A stretch of DNA of 31,226 bases from Crocinitomicaceae bacterium (GCA_020635955.1 JACJYW010000016.1:1-31226), one strand, 5' to 3'. Numbered from the stretch's first letter, positions 18,398 to 26,465 are shown. Notes: generated by a model not told the origin, from the sequence alone. Program-made: numbers and translations.

Positions 18398-19120
18398 ATG
18401 GGACAAAAAACAAATCCAATAGGAAACAGACTAGGGTTCATCCAAGGTTGGGAATCTAACTGGTATGGAGGAAATGACTATGCTGGAAAAATTGTAGAGG
18501 ATGATAAGATCAGAAACTACCTTTTGGTAAGATTATCAAAAGCAAGTATCTCGAAAATTATCATTGAGCGTACTATCAAGTTGATTACCGTTACTATCAA
18601 TACTGCTAGACCAGGAGTAATCATTGGGAAAGGTGGTAAAGAAGTTGACAAACTTAAAGAAGAGTTGAAGAAAGTAACTGGTAAAGAAGTTCAAATCAAC
18701 ATCTTCGAGATCAAACGTCCTGAATTGGATGCCAAATTGGTAGCTGATTCAATCGCTAGACAGATCGAAGGTAGAATTTCTTTCAGAAGAGCTATTAAAA
18801 TGGCTATCGCTTCAACTATGAGAATGGGAGCAGAGGGAATTAAAGTTAAAATTTCTGGAAGATTGAATGGAGCAGAGATGGCAAGAAATGAAATGTATAA
18901 AGAGGGAAGAACTCCTCTACATACTTTCAGAGCAGATATCGATTACGCGCTTTCTGAAGCACACACTACTTATGGTAGAATTGGTATCAAAGTTTGGATC
19001 TGCAAAGGAGAAGTTTACGGAAAAAGAGATCTTTCACCAAACGTTGGTTTACAGCAAAAGAAAGCTGCAACTGGTGGAACAGGTAAAAGAGCTCCGAAAT
19101 TCCAGGAAAGAAGAAAATAA
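18398..19120 (+). CDS. rpsC: 30S ribosomal protein S3 (uS3)
   Basis: 240 residues. MGQKTNPIGNRLGF start, KH-domain GXXG as GVIIGKGGKEVD, and C-terminal GAEMARNEMYKEGRTPLHTF. S3 lines the mRNA entry channel, where it contributes helicase activity. rplV lies 6 bp upstream. Confidence 0.98.
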   Translation: MGQKTNPIGNRLGFIQGWESNWYGGNDYAGKIVEDDKIRNYLLVRLSKASISKIIIERTIKLITVTINTARPGVIIGKGGKEVDKLKEELKKVTGKEVQINIFEIKRPELDAKLVADSIARQIEGRISFRRAIKMAIASTMRMGAEGIKVKISGRLNGAEMARNEMYKEGRTPLHTFRADIDYALSEAHTTYGRIGIKVWICKGEVYGKRDLSPNVGLQQKKAATGGTGKRAPKFQERRK

Positions 19121-19139
19121 TATTTAAAGCAGTACAGTT

Positions 19140-19562
19140 ATGTTACAGCCGAAAAGAACAAAATTTAGAAAGGCCATGAAAGGCCGAAACAGAGGGATAG
19201 CTCACAGAGGTAGCCAGATTGCTTTCGGATCTTTCGGATTAAAAACATTGGAGCCGGGATGGATCACTTCTCGTCAGATAGAAGCTTCTCGTATCGCCGT
19301 TACCAGATACATGAAAAGAGAAGGTAAAGTTTGGATCAGAATTTTCCCAGACAAACCAGTTACAGCTAAACCAGCTGAGGTACGTATGGGTAAAGGTAAA
19401 GGAGCTCCTTCACACTGGGTTGCAGTTGTAAGACCAGGTAGAATCTTGTTTGAAGCTGAAGGTGTTCCTTTAGAGACAGCAAAAGAAGCTATGAGACTTG
19501 CAGCACAAAAGCTTCCAGTTAAATGTAAGTTTATTGTACGTAAAGACTACGTTGAGAATTAA
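19140..19562 (+). CDS. rplP: 50S ribosomal protein L16 (uL16)
   Basis: 140 residues. MLQPKRTKFRKAMKGRNRG, FGLKTLEPGWITSRQIEASR and the loop VRMGKGKGAPSHWVAVV are characteristic. L16 organises the A-site region of the 50S. Arg82 in the VRMGKGKG loop corresponds to the arginine hydroxylated in some proteobacteria. Confidence 0.98.
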   Translation: MLQPKRTKFRKAMKGRNRGIAHRGSQIAFGSFGLKTLEPGWITSRQIEASRIAVTRYMKREGKVWIRIFPDKPVTAKPAEVRMGKGKGAPSHWVAVVRPGRILFEAEGVPLETAKEAMRLAAQKLPVKCKFIVRKDYVEN

Positions 19563-19570
19563 TTGAAAAG

Positions 19571-19777
19571 ATGAAGACAGCAGAAATTAAAGAATTATCA
19601 GTTGCAGATCTTAAAGAAAAGATCGAAGACATGGTAGAGCAACAAAGTAAAATGAAGTTGGCTCATGCAGTTTCTCAACTAGAGAACCCAATTCAGATCA
19701 AAAACAATAGAAAGACTATTGCAAAATTGAAAACTGAATTGAGAAAAAGAGAACTAAACGAAAAAGCTGAAGCTTAA
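19571..19777 (+). CDS. rpmC: 50S ribosomal protein L29 (uL29)
   Basis: 68 residues, two predicted helices. MKTAEIKELSVADLKEKIED start and the LENPIQIKNNRKTIAKLKTE segment match L29. It neighbours L23 at the tunnel exit and follows rplP by 8 bp. Confidence 0.95.
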   Translation: MKTAEIKELSVADLKEKIEDMVEQQSKMKLAHAVSQLENPIQIKNNRKTIAKLKTELRKRELNEKAEA

Positions 19778-19812
19778 GCGAGTTGCACCTTTAGCAAAAG
19801 AAATTTTCAGTG

Positions 19813-20073
19813 ATGGAAGAGAAAAGAAACTTAAGAAAAGAGAGAATCGGGCTTGTTACTTCTGATAAGATGGAAAAATCTATCGTGGTATCTGTTGAGC
19901 GTAAAGTGAAACACCCGAAGTACGGAAAGTTCGTTAAAAAGACAACGAAATTCGTAGCTCATGATGAAAACAACGAATGTAATATCGGTGATACTGTTCG
20001 AATCATGGAGACGAGAAAATTGTCTAAAAACAAGAACTGGAGATTAGTAGAAATTGTTGAAAGAGCTAAATAA
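19813..20073 (+). CDS. rpsQ: 30S ribosomal protein S17 (uS17)
   Basis: 86 residues. OB-fold protein of the 30S body: RKERIGLVTSDKMEKSIVVS, VKHPKYGKFVKKTTKFVAHD and IGDTVRIMETRKLSKNKNWR. ATG 19813 is preferred over an in-frame GTG immediately before it (19810). The 35-bp gap after rpmC shows no convincing promoter. Confidence 0.96.
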   Translation: MEEKRNLRKERIGLVTSDKMEKSIVVSVERKVKHPKYGKFVKKTTKFVAHDENNECNIGDTVRIMETRKLSKNKNWRLVEIVERAK

Positions 20074-20081
20074 TTTGACCA

Positions 20082-20450
20082 ATGATTCAACAGGAAAGTA
20101 GATTAGCAGTAGCAGACAACAGTGGAGCAAAGGAAGTACTTTGCATCCGTGTTCTTGGAGGTACCAAAAGAAGATATGCTTCAATTGGTGACAAGATCGT
20201 TGTTTCTGTGAAGAATGCAATGCCTCAAGGTAACGTCAAAAAAGGACAAGTAACTAAGGCAGTTGTAGTTAGAACAAAAAAAGAAATTAGAAGACCGGAT
20301 GGATCATACATCAGATTTGATGACAATGCGGTTGTATTGTTGAACGAAGCTGGAGAGATGAGAGGTACCCGTATTTTCGGACCTGTCGCTAGAGAGTTGA
20401 GAGATAAACAGTACATGAAGGTTGTTTCATTAGCTCCTGAGGTGCTTTAA
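20082..20450 (+). CDS. rplN: 50S ribosomal protein L14 (uL14)
   Basis: 122 residues, exact family length. MIQQESRLAVADNSGAKEVL start and FDDNAVVLLNEAGEMRGTRI identify it. L14 forms an intersubunit bridge and is the docking site of the silencing factor RsfS. Confidence 0.98.
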   Translation: MIQQESRLAVADNSGAKEVLCIRVLGGTKRRYASIGDKIVVSVKNAMPQGNVKKGQVTKAVVVRTKKEIRRPDGSYIRFDDNAVVLLNEAGEMRGTRIFGPVARELRDKQYMKVVSLAPEVL

Positions 20451-20462
20451 AATTTTAAAGAA

Positions 20463-20780
20463 ATGCAAAAGAAATTACACGTTAAGGTAGGTGACACTGT
20501 AAAAGTATTAAGCGGGGAATCTAAAGATTCTGAAGGAAAAATCCTTGAGATCGATAGAAAGAAAAACCGTGTGATCGTTGAAGGTGTTAACGTGGTGAAA
20601 AAACACGTTAAACCTAGTGCATCTAACCCACAAGGAGGAATTGAAGAGACTGAAGCTGGTATCCACATTTCAAATGTAATGGTGGTTCAAGGTGGAGTTG
20701 CTTCTAAAGTAGGTCGTAAAAAAGGAGACGACGGAAAATCTGTTAGATATTTAAAAAAGAATGGGGAGGTAGTTAAGTAA
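20463..20780 (+). CDS. rplX: 50S ribosomal protein L24 (uL24)
   Basis: 105 residues. KOW-motif protein (VKVGDTVKVLSGESKDSEGK) with VEGVNVVKKHVKPSASNPQG. An early-assembly 23S binder. Its stop overlaps the rplE start by one base (TAATG), a translational coupling arrangement. Confidence 0.97.
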   Translation: MQKKLHVKVGDTVKVLSGESKDSEGKILEIDRKKNRVIVEGVNVVKKHVKPSASNPQGGIEETEAGIHISNVMVVQGGVASKVGRKKGDDGKSVRYLKKNGEVVK

Positions 20781-21331
20781 TGAGCTATAGACCAAGACTA
20801 AAGGACAGATACTCTAGCGAGATTGCAAAATCTTTGCAAGATAAGTTCGGATATAAATCGAACATGAGAGTACCTAAATTGGAGAAAATTGTGCTTAGCC
20901 AGGGGTTAGGTGATGCAGTTGCTGACAAAAAGATCATTGATTCTGCTATTAAAGATATGGCATTGATCGCTGGTCAACAACCAATCGCTACCATGTCTAA
21001 GAAAGACATCTCAAACTTTAAGTTGAGAAAGGGAATGCCTGTTGGTGTTATGGTAACACTTAGAGGTGATAAAATGTATGAGTTTCTTGATCGTTTGATC
21101 AATATCGCTCTTCCAAGAACACGTGACTTTAGAGGAATTTCTCCTAAAGGATTTGATGGAAGCGGGAACTTCAACATGGGTATTAAAGAACATATCATTT
21201 TCCCGGAGATTGATATTGATAAAGTAAACAAAATACTAGGAATGGATATCACTTTTGTGACTTCAACTGATAATGATGAAGAAGCAAAAGCGTTGTTGGA
21301 TGCTTTCAACTTCCCATTCACTAAAAACTAG
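20780..21331 (+). CDS. rplE: 50S ribosomal protein L5 (uL5)
   Basis: 183 residues. MRVPKLEKIVLSQGLGDAVA, GQQPIATMSKKDISNFKLRK and ALPRTRDFRGISPKGFDGSG are family signatures. L5 binds 5S rRNA in the central protuberance. Starts inside the rplX stop codon. Confidence 0.98.
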   Translation: MSYRPRLKDRYSSEIAKSLQDKFGYKSNMRVPKLEKIVLSQGLGDAVADKKIIDSAIKDMALIAGQQPIATMSKKDISNFKLRKGMPVGVMVTLRGDKMYEFLDRLINIALPRTRDFRGISPKGFDGSGNFNMGIKEHIIFPEIDIDKVNKILGMDITFVTSTDNDEEAKALLDAFNFPFTKN

Positions 21332-21334
21332 AAT

Positions 21335-21622
21335 ATGGCGAAAGAATCAATGAAGGCTAGAGAGCGTAAGAGAACAGAACTTGCTGCTAAATATGCCGAA
21401 AAAAGAGCTGATTTAAGAAAGAAAGCTGCTCAAGGAGATTGGGATGCTATGATGCAATTGCAAAAACTTCCTAAAAACTCAATGGGAATCAGAGTTCACA
21501 ACAGATGTGGATTGACTGGAAGACCAAGAGGATATATGAGACAGTTTGGAATCTCTCGTGTTACTTTTAGAGAAATGGCTTTGAAAGGTAAGATCCCGGG
21601 AATTACTAAATCAAGCTGGTAA
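21335..21622 (+). CDS. rpsN: 30S ribosomal protein S14 (uS14), zinc-independent form
   Basis: 95 residues. MAKESMKARERKRTELAAKY, HNRCGLTGRPRGYMRQFGIS and FREMALKGKIPGITKSSW identify the longer S14 type. Only one of the zinc-ribbon cysteines is present (in HNRCG), so this is the form that does not bind zinc. Three bases separate it from rplE. Confidence 0.97.
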   Translation: MAKESMKARERKRTELAAKYAEKRADLRKKAAQGDWDAMMQLQKLPKNSMGIRVHNRCGLTGRPRGYMRQFGISRVTFREMALKGKIPGITKSSW

Positions 21623-21678
21623 GAAAAGAATATTAATAGAAACTGGGACAGAATGGTCTCAAGTCTAAATTTTATACA

Positions 21679-22074
21679 ATGTATACAGATCCAATAGCAG
21701 ATTATTTGACGCGTGTAAGAAACGCTCAGGCAGCTAGACATAAAGTTGTTGAGATTCCTGCGTCAAACATTAAAAAAGAGATCACCAAGATCTTGAATGA
21801 TAAAGGGTATATCCTTTCTCACAAATTTGAAGATGATGGTAAGCAAGGTGTGATTAAAATTGCTTTGAAATATAACAATCACAACGAGCCGGCTATCAGA
21901 AAAATTCAAAGAGTTAGTAAACCTGGTTTGAGAAAATATGCGGGAGCAACTGAACTTCCGAGAGTGTTGAACGGTTTAGGAATCGCCATCCTATCTACTT
22001 CTAAAGGTGTTATCACTGATAAAGAAGCGAGACAAGAGAATGTTGGTGGAGAGGTTCTTTGTTACGTATATTAA
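21679..22074 (+). CDS. rpsH: 30S ribosomal protein S8 (uS8)
   Basis: 131 residues. MYTDPIADYLTRVRNAQAAR start and C-terminal GLGIAILSTSKGVITDKEAR with GGEVLCYVY. S8 is a central-domain assembly protein and in E. coli represses the spc operon. Here a 56-bp gap before it holds a small hairpin (21644-21661) discussed in the findings. Confidence 0.98.
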   Translation: MYTDPIADYLTRVRNAQAARHKVVEIPASNIKKEITKILNDKGYILSHKFEDDGKQGVIKIALKYNNHNEPAIRKIQRVSKPGLRKYAGATELPRVLNGLGIAILSTSKGVITDKEARQENVGGEVLCYVY

Positions 22075-22079
22075 AATTG

Positions 22080-22086
22080 AAGGAGG
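22080..22086 (+). promoter_or_regulatory. Canonical Shine-Dalgarno sequence before rplF
   Basis: AAGGAGG stands 7 nt before the ATG of rplF, an ideal bacterial ribosome binding site. It decides the start at 22094 over upstream in-frame codons that overlap rpsH. Other genes in this block show no comparable site, as expected in Bacteroidota. Confidence 0.8.
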
Positions 22087-22093
22087 ATTAGAA

Positions 22094-22648
22094 ATGTCAA
22101 GAGTTGGAAAAGCACCGATCAAAGTAGAAAGTGGAGTTGAAGTAATATTTGACGACAAATTGATCACAGTTAAAGGACCTAAAGGTGAATTAACTCAAGA
22201 TTATGATTCTACTGCTGTTACGATCAAACAAGAAGGTGATGAGATCACTATTGAAAGAGCATCAGATCATAAAGACCACAGATCTAAACATGGTTTGTAC
22301 AGAGCGTTAATCGCTAATATGATTGAAGGATGTTCTAAAGGATTCGTAAAAAAATTAGAATTCTACGGAGTAGGTTATAGAGCTACTGCAAAAGGACAAA
22401 TATTAGAAATGGTTGTTGGTTATTCTCACCCAATCGCGATCGAATTACCATCAGAAGTTAAATTAACTGCTGAAACTGAAAAAGGACAAGCTCCAGTTGT
22501 AACACTTGAGTGTCATGACAAACAATTGTTAGGACAAGTTGCCGCTAAGATCAGATCGTTTAGAAAACCTGAACCTTACAAAGGAAAAGGTATCAGATAC
22601 AAAGGAGAATACATCAGAAGAAAAGCTGGTAAATCGGCTTCTAAATAA
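22094..22648 (+). CDS. rplF: 50S ribosomal protein L6 (uL6)
   Basis: 184 residues. MSRVGKAPIKVESGVEV start, VKGPKGELTQDY in the first repeat, and C-terminal EPYKGKGIRYKGEYIRRKAG. L6 lies near the factor-binding site. The frame is open further upstream to 22007 inside rpsH, but ATG 22094 gives the conserved N-terminus and follows the AAGGAGG site. Confidence 0.97.
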   Translation: MSRVGKAPIKVESGVEVIFDDKLITVKGPKGELTQDYDSTAVTIKQEGDEITIERASDHKDHRSKHGLYRALIANMIEGCSKGFVKKLEFYGVGYRATAKGQILEMVVGYSHPIAIELPSEVKLTAETEKGQAPVVTLECHDKQLLGQVAAKIRSFRKPEPYKGKGIRYKGEYIRRKAGKSASK

Positions 22649-22655
22649 TTGAATT

Positions 22656-23009
22656 ATGGCGTCTAAGAAAGTTGAAAAGAGAGCAAAGATCAAAAGAAGA
22701 ATTCGTAAAAATGTATTCGGATCTTCTGAGAGACCAAGATTGAGCGTATTTAGATCAAATAAAGAAATTTACGCACAAATCATTGATGACGTTGAAGGAA
22801 AGACTTTAGCTTCTGCATCATCAGCAAAAAATAAAGCAACTGAAGGTAAAGCTAAATCAGAAGCTGCAGCAATCGTTGGTAAAGAACTAGCGGCAAAAGC
22901 ATTGAAAGCTGGAGTTGATACAGTTGTTTTTGATAGAAATGGATACCAATATCACGGAAGAGTAAAATCTTTAGCAGATGGAGCTCGTGAAGGAGGATTA
23001 AAATTTTAA
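22656..23009 (+). CDS. rplR: 50S ribosomal protein L18 (uL18)
   Basis: 117 residues. RIRKNVFGSSERPRLSVFRS, IYAQIIDDVEGKTLASASS and FDRNGYQYHGRVKSLADGAR with EGGLKF end are typical. It carries 5S rRNA into the 50S with L5. Its last codons contain AAGGAGG, but that encodes the conserved EGG and is too far from rpsE to serve it. Confidence 0.98.
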   Translation: MASKKVEKRAKIKRRIRKNVFGSSERPRLSVFRSNKEIYAQIIDDVEGKTLASASSAKNKATEGKAKSEAAAIVGKELAAKALKAGVDTVVFDRNGYQYHGRVKSLADGAREGGLKF

Positions 23010-23018
23010 GATACGGAA

Positions 23019-23528
23019 ATGAAAGCAAAACAAATTAGAGCTACGGACATTGAATTAAAGGACAAGCTTGTTGCCCTTAACCGTGTTACCAAAGTAACAA
23101 AAGGTGGACGTACTTTCAGCTTCTCAGCTATCGTTGTTGTTGGAGATGAAAATGGTATCGTTGGACACGGACTTGGTAAAGCTAAAGAAGTAGTTGAAGC
23201 TATTTCCAAAGGAGTGGATGATGCTAAAAAGAACTTGATTAAAGTTCCAGTTATTCACGGAACAGTTCCTCATATCCAAAAAGGGAAATATTCAGGTGCA
23301 AGCGTTATGCTAAAACCTGCTTCTCATGGTACCGGTGTTATCGCTGGTGGAGCTATGCGTGCTGTATTGGAGTCTGCTGGAATTACTGATATTCTTGCAA
23401 AATCTCAAGGATCTTCTAACCCGCACAATGTTGTGAAAGCTACTTTCAATGCATTGGTTCAGTTAAGAGATGCAGTTGAAGTTGCTCAGGATAGAGGTGT
23501 TTCATTAGATAAAGTTTTTAACGGATAA
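23019..23528 (+). CDS. rpsE: 30S ribosomal protein S5 (uS5)
   Basis: 169 residues. VTKGGRTFSFSAIVVVGDEN, GHGLGKAKEVVEAISKG and AGGAMRAVLESAGITDILAK mark S5, which affects decoding fidelity and, with S3 and S4, surrounds the mRNA entry. Full length. Confidence 0.98.
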   Translation: MKAKQIRATDIELKDKLVALNRVTKVTKGGRTFSFSAIVVVGDENGIVGHGLGKAKEVVEAISKGVDDAKKNLIKVPVIHGTVPHIQKGKYSGASVMLKPASHGTGVIAGGAMRAVLESAGITDILAKSQGSSNPHNVVKATFNALVQLRDAVEVAQDRGVSLDKVFNG

Positions 23529-23540
23529 TTTTGAGAAACC

Positions 23541-23717
23541 ATGGCAAAAGTTAAAATTAAACAAGTAAGAAGCGCGATCAATAGACCAAAAGATCAAAAA
23601 GCTACTATTCTTGCACTTGGTTTCAAAAAATTGAACCAGGTAGTTGAACACGAAGAGACTCCCCAAATTAAAGGGATGATCGATAAAGTATCTCACCTTA
23701 TTGAGATCGTTAAATAA
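23541..23717 (+). CDS. rpmD: 50S ribosomal protein L30 (uL30)
   Basis: Small gene of 58 residues. It begins MAKVKIKQVRSAINRPKDQK, then ATILALGFKKLNQ, and ends KVSHLIEIVK. The length and the rpsE-rpmD-rplO order are standard. It starts 12 bp after rpsE. Confidence 0.95.
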   Translation: MAKVKIKQVRSAINRPKDQKATILALGFKKLNQVVEHEETPQIKGMIDKVSHLIEIVK

Positions 23718-23758
23718 GAATTATTAACAAGAGCGAAAGCGAGTAAATTCATAAAAGG

Positions 23759-24274
23759 ATGAAATTGCACAATTTAAAACCAGCTGAAGGTGCTGTAAAG
23801 AAAGTTGACAGCAGAGTTGGTAGAGGACAGGGTTCTGGTGCTGCAGGTACTGCAGGTAGAGGACACAAAGGGGCTAAATCAAGATCTGGTTACTCCAAAA
23901 AAATTGGATTTGAAGGAGGGCAAATGCCACTTCAAAGACGAGTTCCTAAATTTGGTTTCAAAAACATTAACAGAGTTGAATATAAAGGGATCAACCTTGA
24001 TACTCTTCAAGAGTTAGTGGATAACAAAAAAGTTAATGAGATCACTCTAGAAACTTTAATTCAAAATGGATTAGCCGGGAAAAAGGATTTGATTAAGATC
24101 TTAGGAAGAGGTGAATTAAAAGCAAAATTAACAGTAACTGCACACGGTTTTTCTGCTTCTGCTAAAGCTGCAATCGAAGCAAAAGGTGGATCAATTAACC
24201 AATTGGAAGCTGTTAAGAAAGTAACTACTCAAAAAGTAAAACCTTCAAAAGCATCAGCTAAAGGAGGAGAATAA
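23759..24274 (+). CDS. rplO: 50S ribosomal protein L15 (uL15)
   Basis: 171 residues, about 20 longer than common homologues because of a Lys/Ser/Ala-rich C-terminal tail (TTQKVKPSKASAKGGE). The conserved part starts MKLHNLKPAEGAVKKVDSRV and has GRGQGSGAAGTAGRGHKGAK and FEGGQMPLQRRVPKFGF. A late-assembly 50S protein; secY follows after 18 bp. Confidence 0.97.
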   Translation: MKLHNLKPAEGAVKKVDSRVGRGQGSGAAGTAGRGHKGAKSRSGYSKKIGFEGGQMPLQRRVPKFGFKNINRVEYKGINLDTLQELVDNKKVNEITLETLIQNGLAGKKDLIKILGRGELKAKLTVTAHGFSASAKAAIEAKGGSINQLEAVKKVTTQKVKPSKASAKGGE

Positions 24275-24292
24275 TACAGATTTATCACCTGA

Positions 24293-25615
24293 ATGAAGAA
24301 ATTTATAGACACATTAAAGAATATTTGGAAGGTTGAAGAACTAAGACAACGTATTCTATTGACTTTGGGATTGATCCTTATTTATAGAATAGGATCTTTC
24401 ATAATTCTACCTGGCGTTAATCAAGTTGCTTTAGGTGGAGGAAGAAGTTCAAGTGGATTAGTTGGATTGTTAGACCTATTTGCCGGAGGTGCTTTTTCTA
24501 AGGCATCTATTATGGCATTAGGTATCATGCCTTATATCTCTGCATCTATTATTATGCAGTTGTTAGGGATGGCCGTTCCAGTTGTTCAAAAATTACAGAA
24601 AGAAGGTGAGAGTGGTAGAAGGAAAATAAATGGGTACACTAGAGTACTGACAATTGTTATTTGTGCTTTCCAGGGACCATCATATTTACAGATGTATGTG
24701 ATTGGTGCTGGTGGTGTAGCTGATCCAACATGGATGTGGTGGGTGAGCTCAATTGTTCTGTTAATCGCTGGAACTATGTTCGCAATGTGGTTAGGAGAAA
24801 GAATTACAGATAAAGGTATTGGTAATGGTATTTCATTATTGATCACTGTTGGTATCCTGGCTAGATTCCCATCTGCTGTATTTGGAGAATTTCTGGAAAG
24901 AAACTCTGGAGCTGGAGGGATCTTCATGTTCCTTGTCGAGTTGATCGTATTCATAGCGATAATTATGTTGACGGTCCTCATTGTGCAAGGTGTTAGAAGA
25001 GTTCCGATCAATTATGCTAAAAGAGTTGTAGGTCAAAGCAATGCTGCAGCTGAGCAAGGAGCAAGATCATACATTCCACTGAAAGTTAATGCTTCAGGGG
25101 TTATGCCGATCATCTTCGCTCAAGCGATCATGACCGTTCCAACTATGATTAATTCGAACAATGTTGTTTTAGTAGCATTGGCGGATTACAGAGGTTTCTG
25201 GTACAATTTTGTATTTGCAATGTTGATTATCATTTTCACGTATTTCTATACGGCGATTACAATCAATCCAAAGCAAATTGCAGATGATCTTAAAAGAAGT
25301 GGTGGATTCGTTCCTGGTATTAAACCTGGATCTGAGACGGCTGACTTTATAGATACTATTCTATCAAGAATTACATTGCCAGGTTCATTCTTTCTGGCTG
25401 CGATTGCAATCATTCCGGCTTTTGCTATGATGTTTGGAATTGGAGACGCATTTGCAATGTTTATGGGAGGTACCTCAATGCTAATTATGGTGGGTGTTGT
25501 TCTAGATACACTTCAACAAATTGAGACTTACCTATTGAACAGACATTATGACGGTTTGATGGAAGGTGGAAGAATCAGAGGTAGAAGAGGTGCTAACGAA
25601 TTTTCTGGAATGTAA
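24293..25615 (+). CDS. secY: Protein translocase subunit SecY
   Basis: 440 residues with about ten hydrophobic segments; the channel-forming subunit of the Sec translocon. Signatures: ELRQRILLTLGLILIYRIGS, the plug/TM2 region FAGGAFSKASIMALGIMPYI, GVRRVPINYAKRV, LKVNASGVMPIIFAQAI and a C-terminal GRRGANEFSGM. It supplies the export route used by the signal-peptide proteins of region 1. infA starts 2 bp after its stop. Confidence 0.98.
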   Translation: MKKFIDTLKNIWKVEELRQRILLTLGLILIYRIGSFIILPGVNQVALGGGRSSSGLVGLLDLFAGGAFSKASIMALGIMPYISASIIMQLLGMAVPVVQKLQKEGESGRRKINGYTRVLTIVICAFQGPSYLQMYVIGAGGVADPTWMWWVSSIVLLIAGTMFAMWLGERITDKGIGNGISLLITVGILARFPSAVFGEFLERNSGAGGIFMFLVELIVFIAIIMLTVLIVQGVRRVPINYAKRVVGQSNAAAEQGARSYIPLKVNASGVMPIIFAQAIMTVPTMINSNNVVLVALADYRGFWYNFVFAMLIIIFTYFYTAITINPKQIADDLKRSGGFVPGIKPGSETADFIDTILSRITLPGSFFLAAIAIIPAFAMMFGIGDAFAMFMGGTSMLIMVGVVLDTLQQIETYLLNRHYDGLMEGGRIRGRRGANEFSGM

Positions 25616-25617
25616 TT

Positions 25618-25836
25618 ATGGCTAAACAGGCATCAATTGAACAGGATGGAACAATCGTTGAAGCATTAGGGAACGCAATGTTCCGTGTGGAGTTGGAAAA
25701 CGGACACGTGATCACTGCACATATCTCAGGTAAAATGAGAATGCACTACATTAAAATTTTACCAGGTGATAAAGTGAAGTTGGAAATGTCTCCCTATGAT
25801 TTAAGTAAAGGTAGAATTACGTATAGATACAAATAA
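25618..25836 (+). CDS. infA: Translation initiation factor IF-1
   Basis: 72 residues, exact family length. S1-like OB fold: IEQDGTIVEALGNAMFRVEL, HISGKMRMHYIKILPGDKVK and SPYDLSKGRITYRYK. It occupies the ribosomal A site during initiation. Directly follows secY; map and adk are not in between. Confidence 0.98.
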   Translation: MAKQASIEQDGTIVEALGNAMFRVELENGHVITAHISGKMRMHYIKILPGDKVKLEMSPYDLSKGRITYRYK

Positions 25837-25854
25837 AAAATTAAACTAAACGAG

Positions 25855-25971
25855 ATGAAAGTAAGAGCATCAGTGAAGAAGAGATCTGCAGATTGTAAGA
25901 TCGTGAAGCGTAAAGGAAGGGTTTACGTGATTAACAAAAAGAACCCTAAGTTTAAACAAAGACAAGGATAA
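25855..25971 (+). CDS. rpmJ: 50S ribosomal protein L36 (bL36), cysteine-poor form
   Basis: Small gene of 38 residues: MKVRASVKKRSADCKIVKRK, then GRVYVINKKNPKFKQRQG. The zinc-type L36 has three Cys and a His; only Cys14 remains here, so this is the zinc-independent form, as usual in this phylum. Its stop codon is followed within 3 bp by the solo heptad element. Confidence 0.96.
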   Translation: MKVRASVKKRSADCKIVKRKGRVYVINKKNPKFKQRQG

Positions 25972-25973
25972 AA

Positions 25974-26077
25974 TTAGACATCAGACATTAGACATCAGAC
26001 GTTAGACAGATTCTAATAAAACCAAGGGTGAAAATAGAAACGGTCTAGAGTCTAGCATCTACAGTCTAAAGTCTAAA
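25974..26077. mobile_element. Solo heptad-repeat inverted element (no gene) in the rpmJ-rpsM gap
   Basis: Left arm 25974-26008 is five heptads (TTAGACA, TCAGACA, TTAGACA, TCAGACG, TTAGACA). Right arm 26043-26077 is five heptads in the opposite sense (GTCTAGA, GTCTAGC, ATCTACA, GTCTAAA, GTCTAAA). By hand count 24 of the 35 arm positions can pair Watson-Crick. The 34-bp centre has no ORF. The repeats share the unit NYTAGAC with the arrays around 30745-31164, so this looks like a gene-less member of the same family. No T-tract follows, so it is not a typical terminator. Calling it mobile is inference. Confidence 0.6.
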
Positions 26078-26090
26078 ATTAATAGTTATT

Positions 26091-26465
26091 ATGGCAAGGA
26101 TTGCTGGAATAGATTTACCAAAAAATAAAAGAGGTGTAATTGGATTGACTTACATCTATGGAATTGGAAAGAGCACTGCTGCTAAAATTTTAGCGGATTG
26201 TGGAATTGATGAGAACATTAAAGTTCAGGATTGGGATGACGATCAGTTAGGGAAGATCCGTAATGAGATCGCTGAGATCAAAGTAGAGGGAGCTCTTAGA
26301 TCAGAAGTTCAATTGAACATCAAACGTTTGATGGATATTGGATGCTATAGAGGAGTTAGACACAGAGCTGGTCTTCCACTTAGAGGTCAAAGAACTAAGA
26401 ACAATTCTAGAACTAGAAAAGGTAAGAGAAAAACTGTTGCAAATAAAAAGAAAGCAACTAAGTAA
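26091..26465 (+). CDS. rpsM: 30S ribosomal protein S13 (uS13)
   Basis: 124 residues. MARIAGIDLPKNKRGVIGLT start, YIYGIGKSTAAKIL helix-hairpin region, and HRAGLPLRGQRTKNNSRTRK. S13 contacts tRNA and L5 across the subunit interface. It is the first gene after the heptad element, whose end is 13 bp before the ATG. Confidence 0.98.
   Translation: MARIAGIDLPKNKRGVIGLTYIYGIGKSTAAKILADCGIDENIKVQDWDDDQLGKIRNEIAEIKVEGALRSEVQLNIKRLMDIGCYRGVRHRAGLPLRGQRTKNNSRTRKGKRKTVANKKKATK

Noticed and set aside
22990..22996. AAGGAGG as a Shine-Dalgarno for rpsE
   Set aside because: It is 22 nt from the rpsE ATG and encodes the conserved EGG at the end of L18.
25616..25617. Missing adk/map between secY and infA as a deletion
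   Set aside because: Direct secY-infA linkage is a normal arrangement in this group and there is no remnant sequence.
25974..26077. Heptad arrays as a CRISPR array
   Set aside because: Units are 7 bp, contiguous and inverted between arms, with no spacers and no cas genes.
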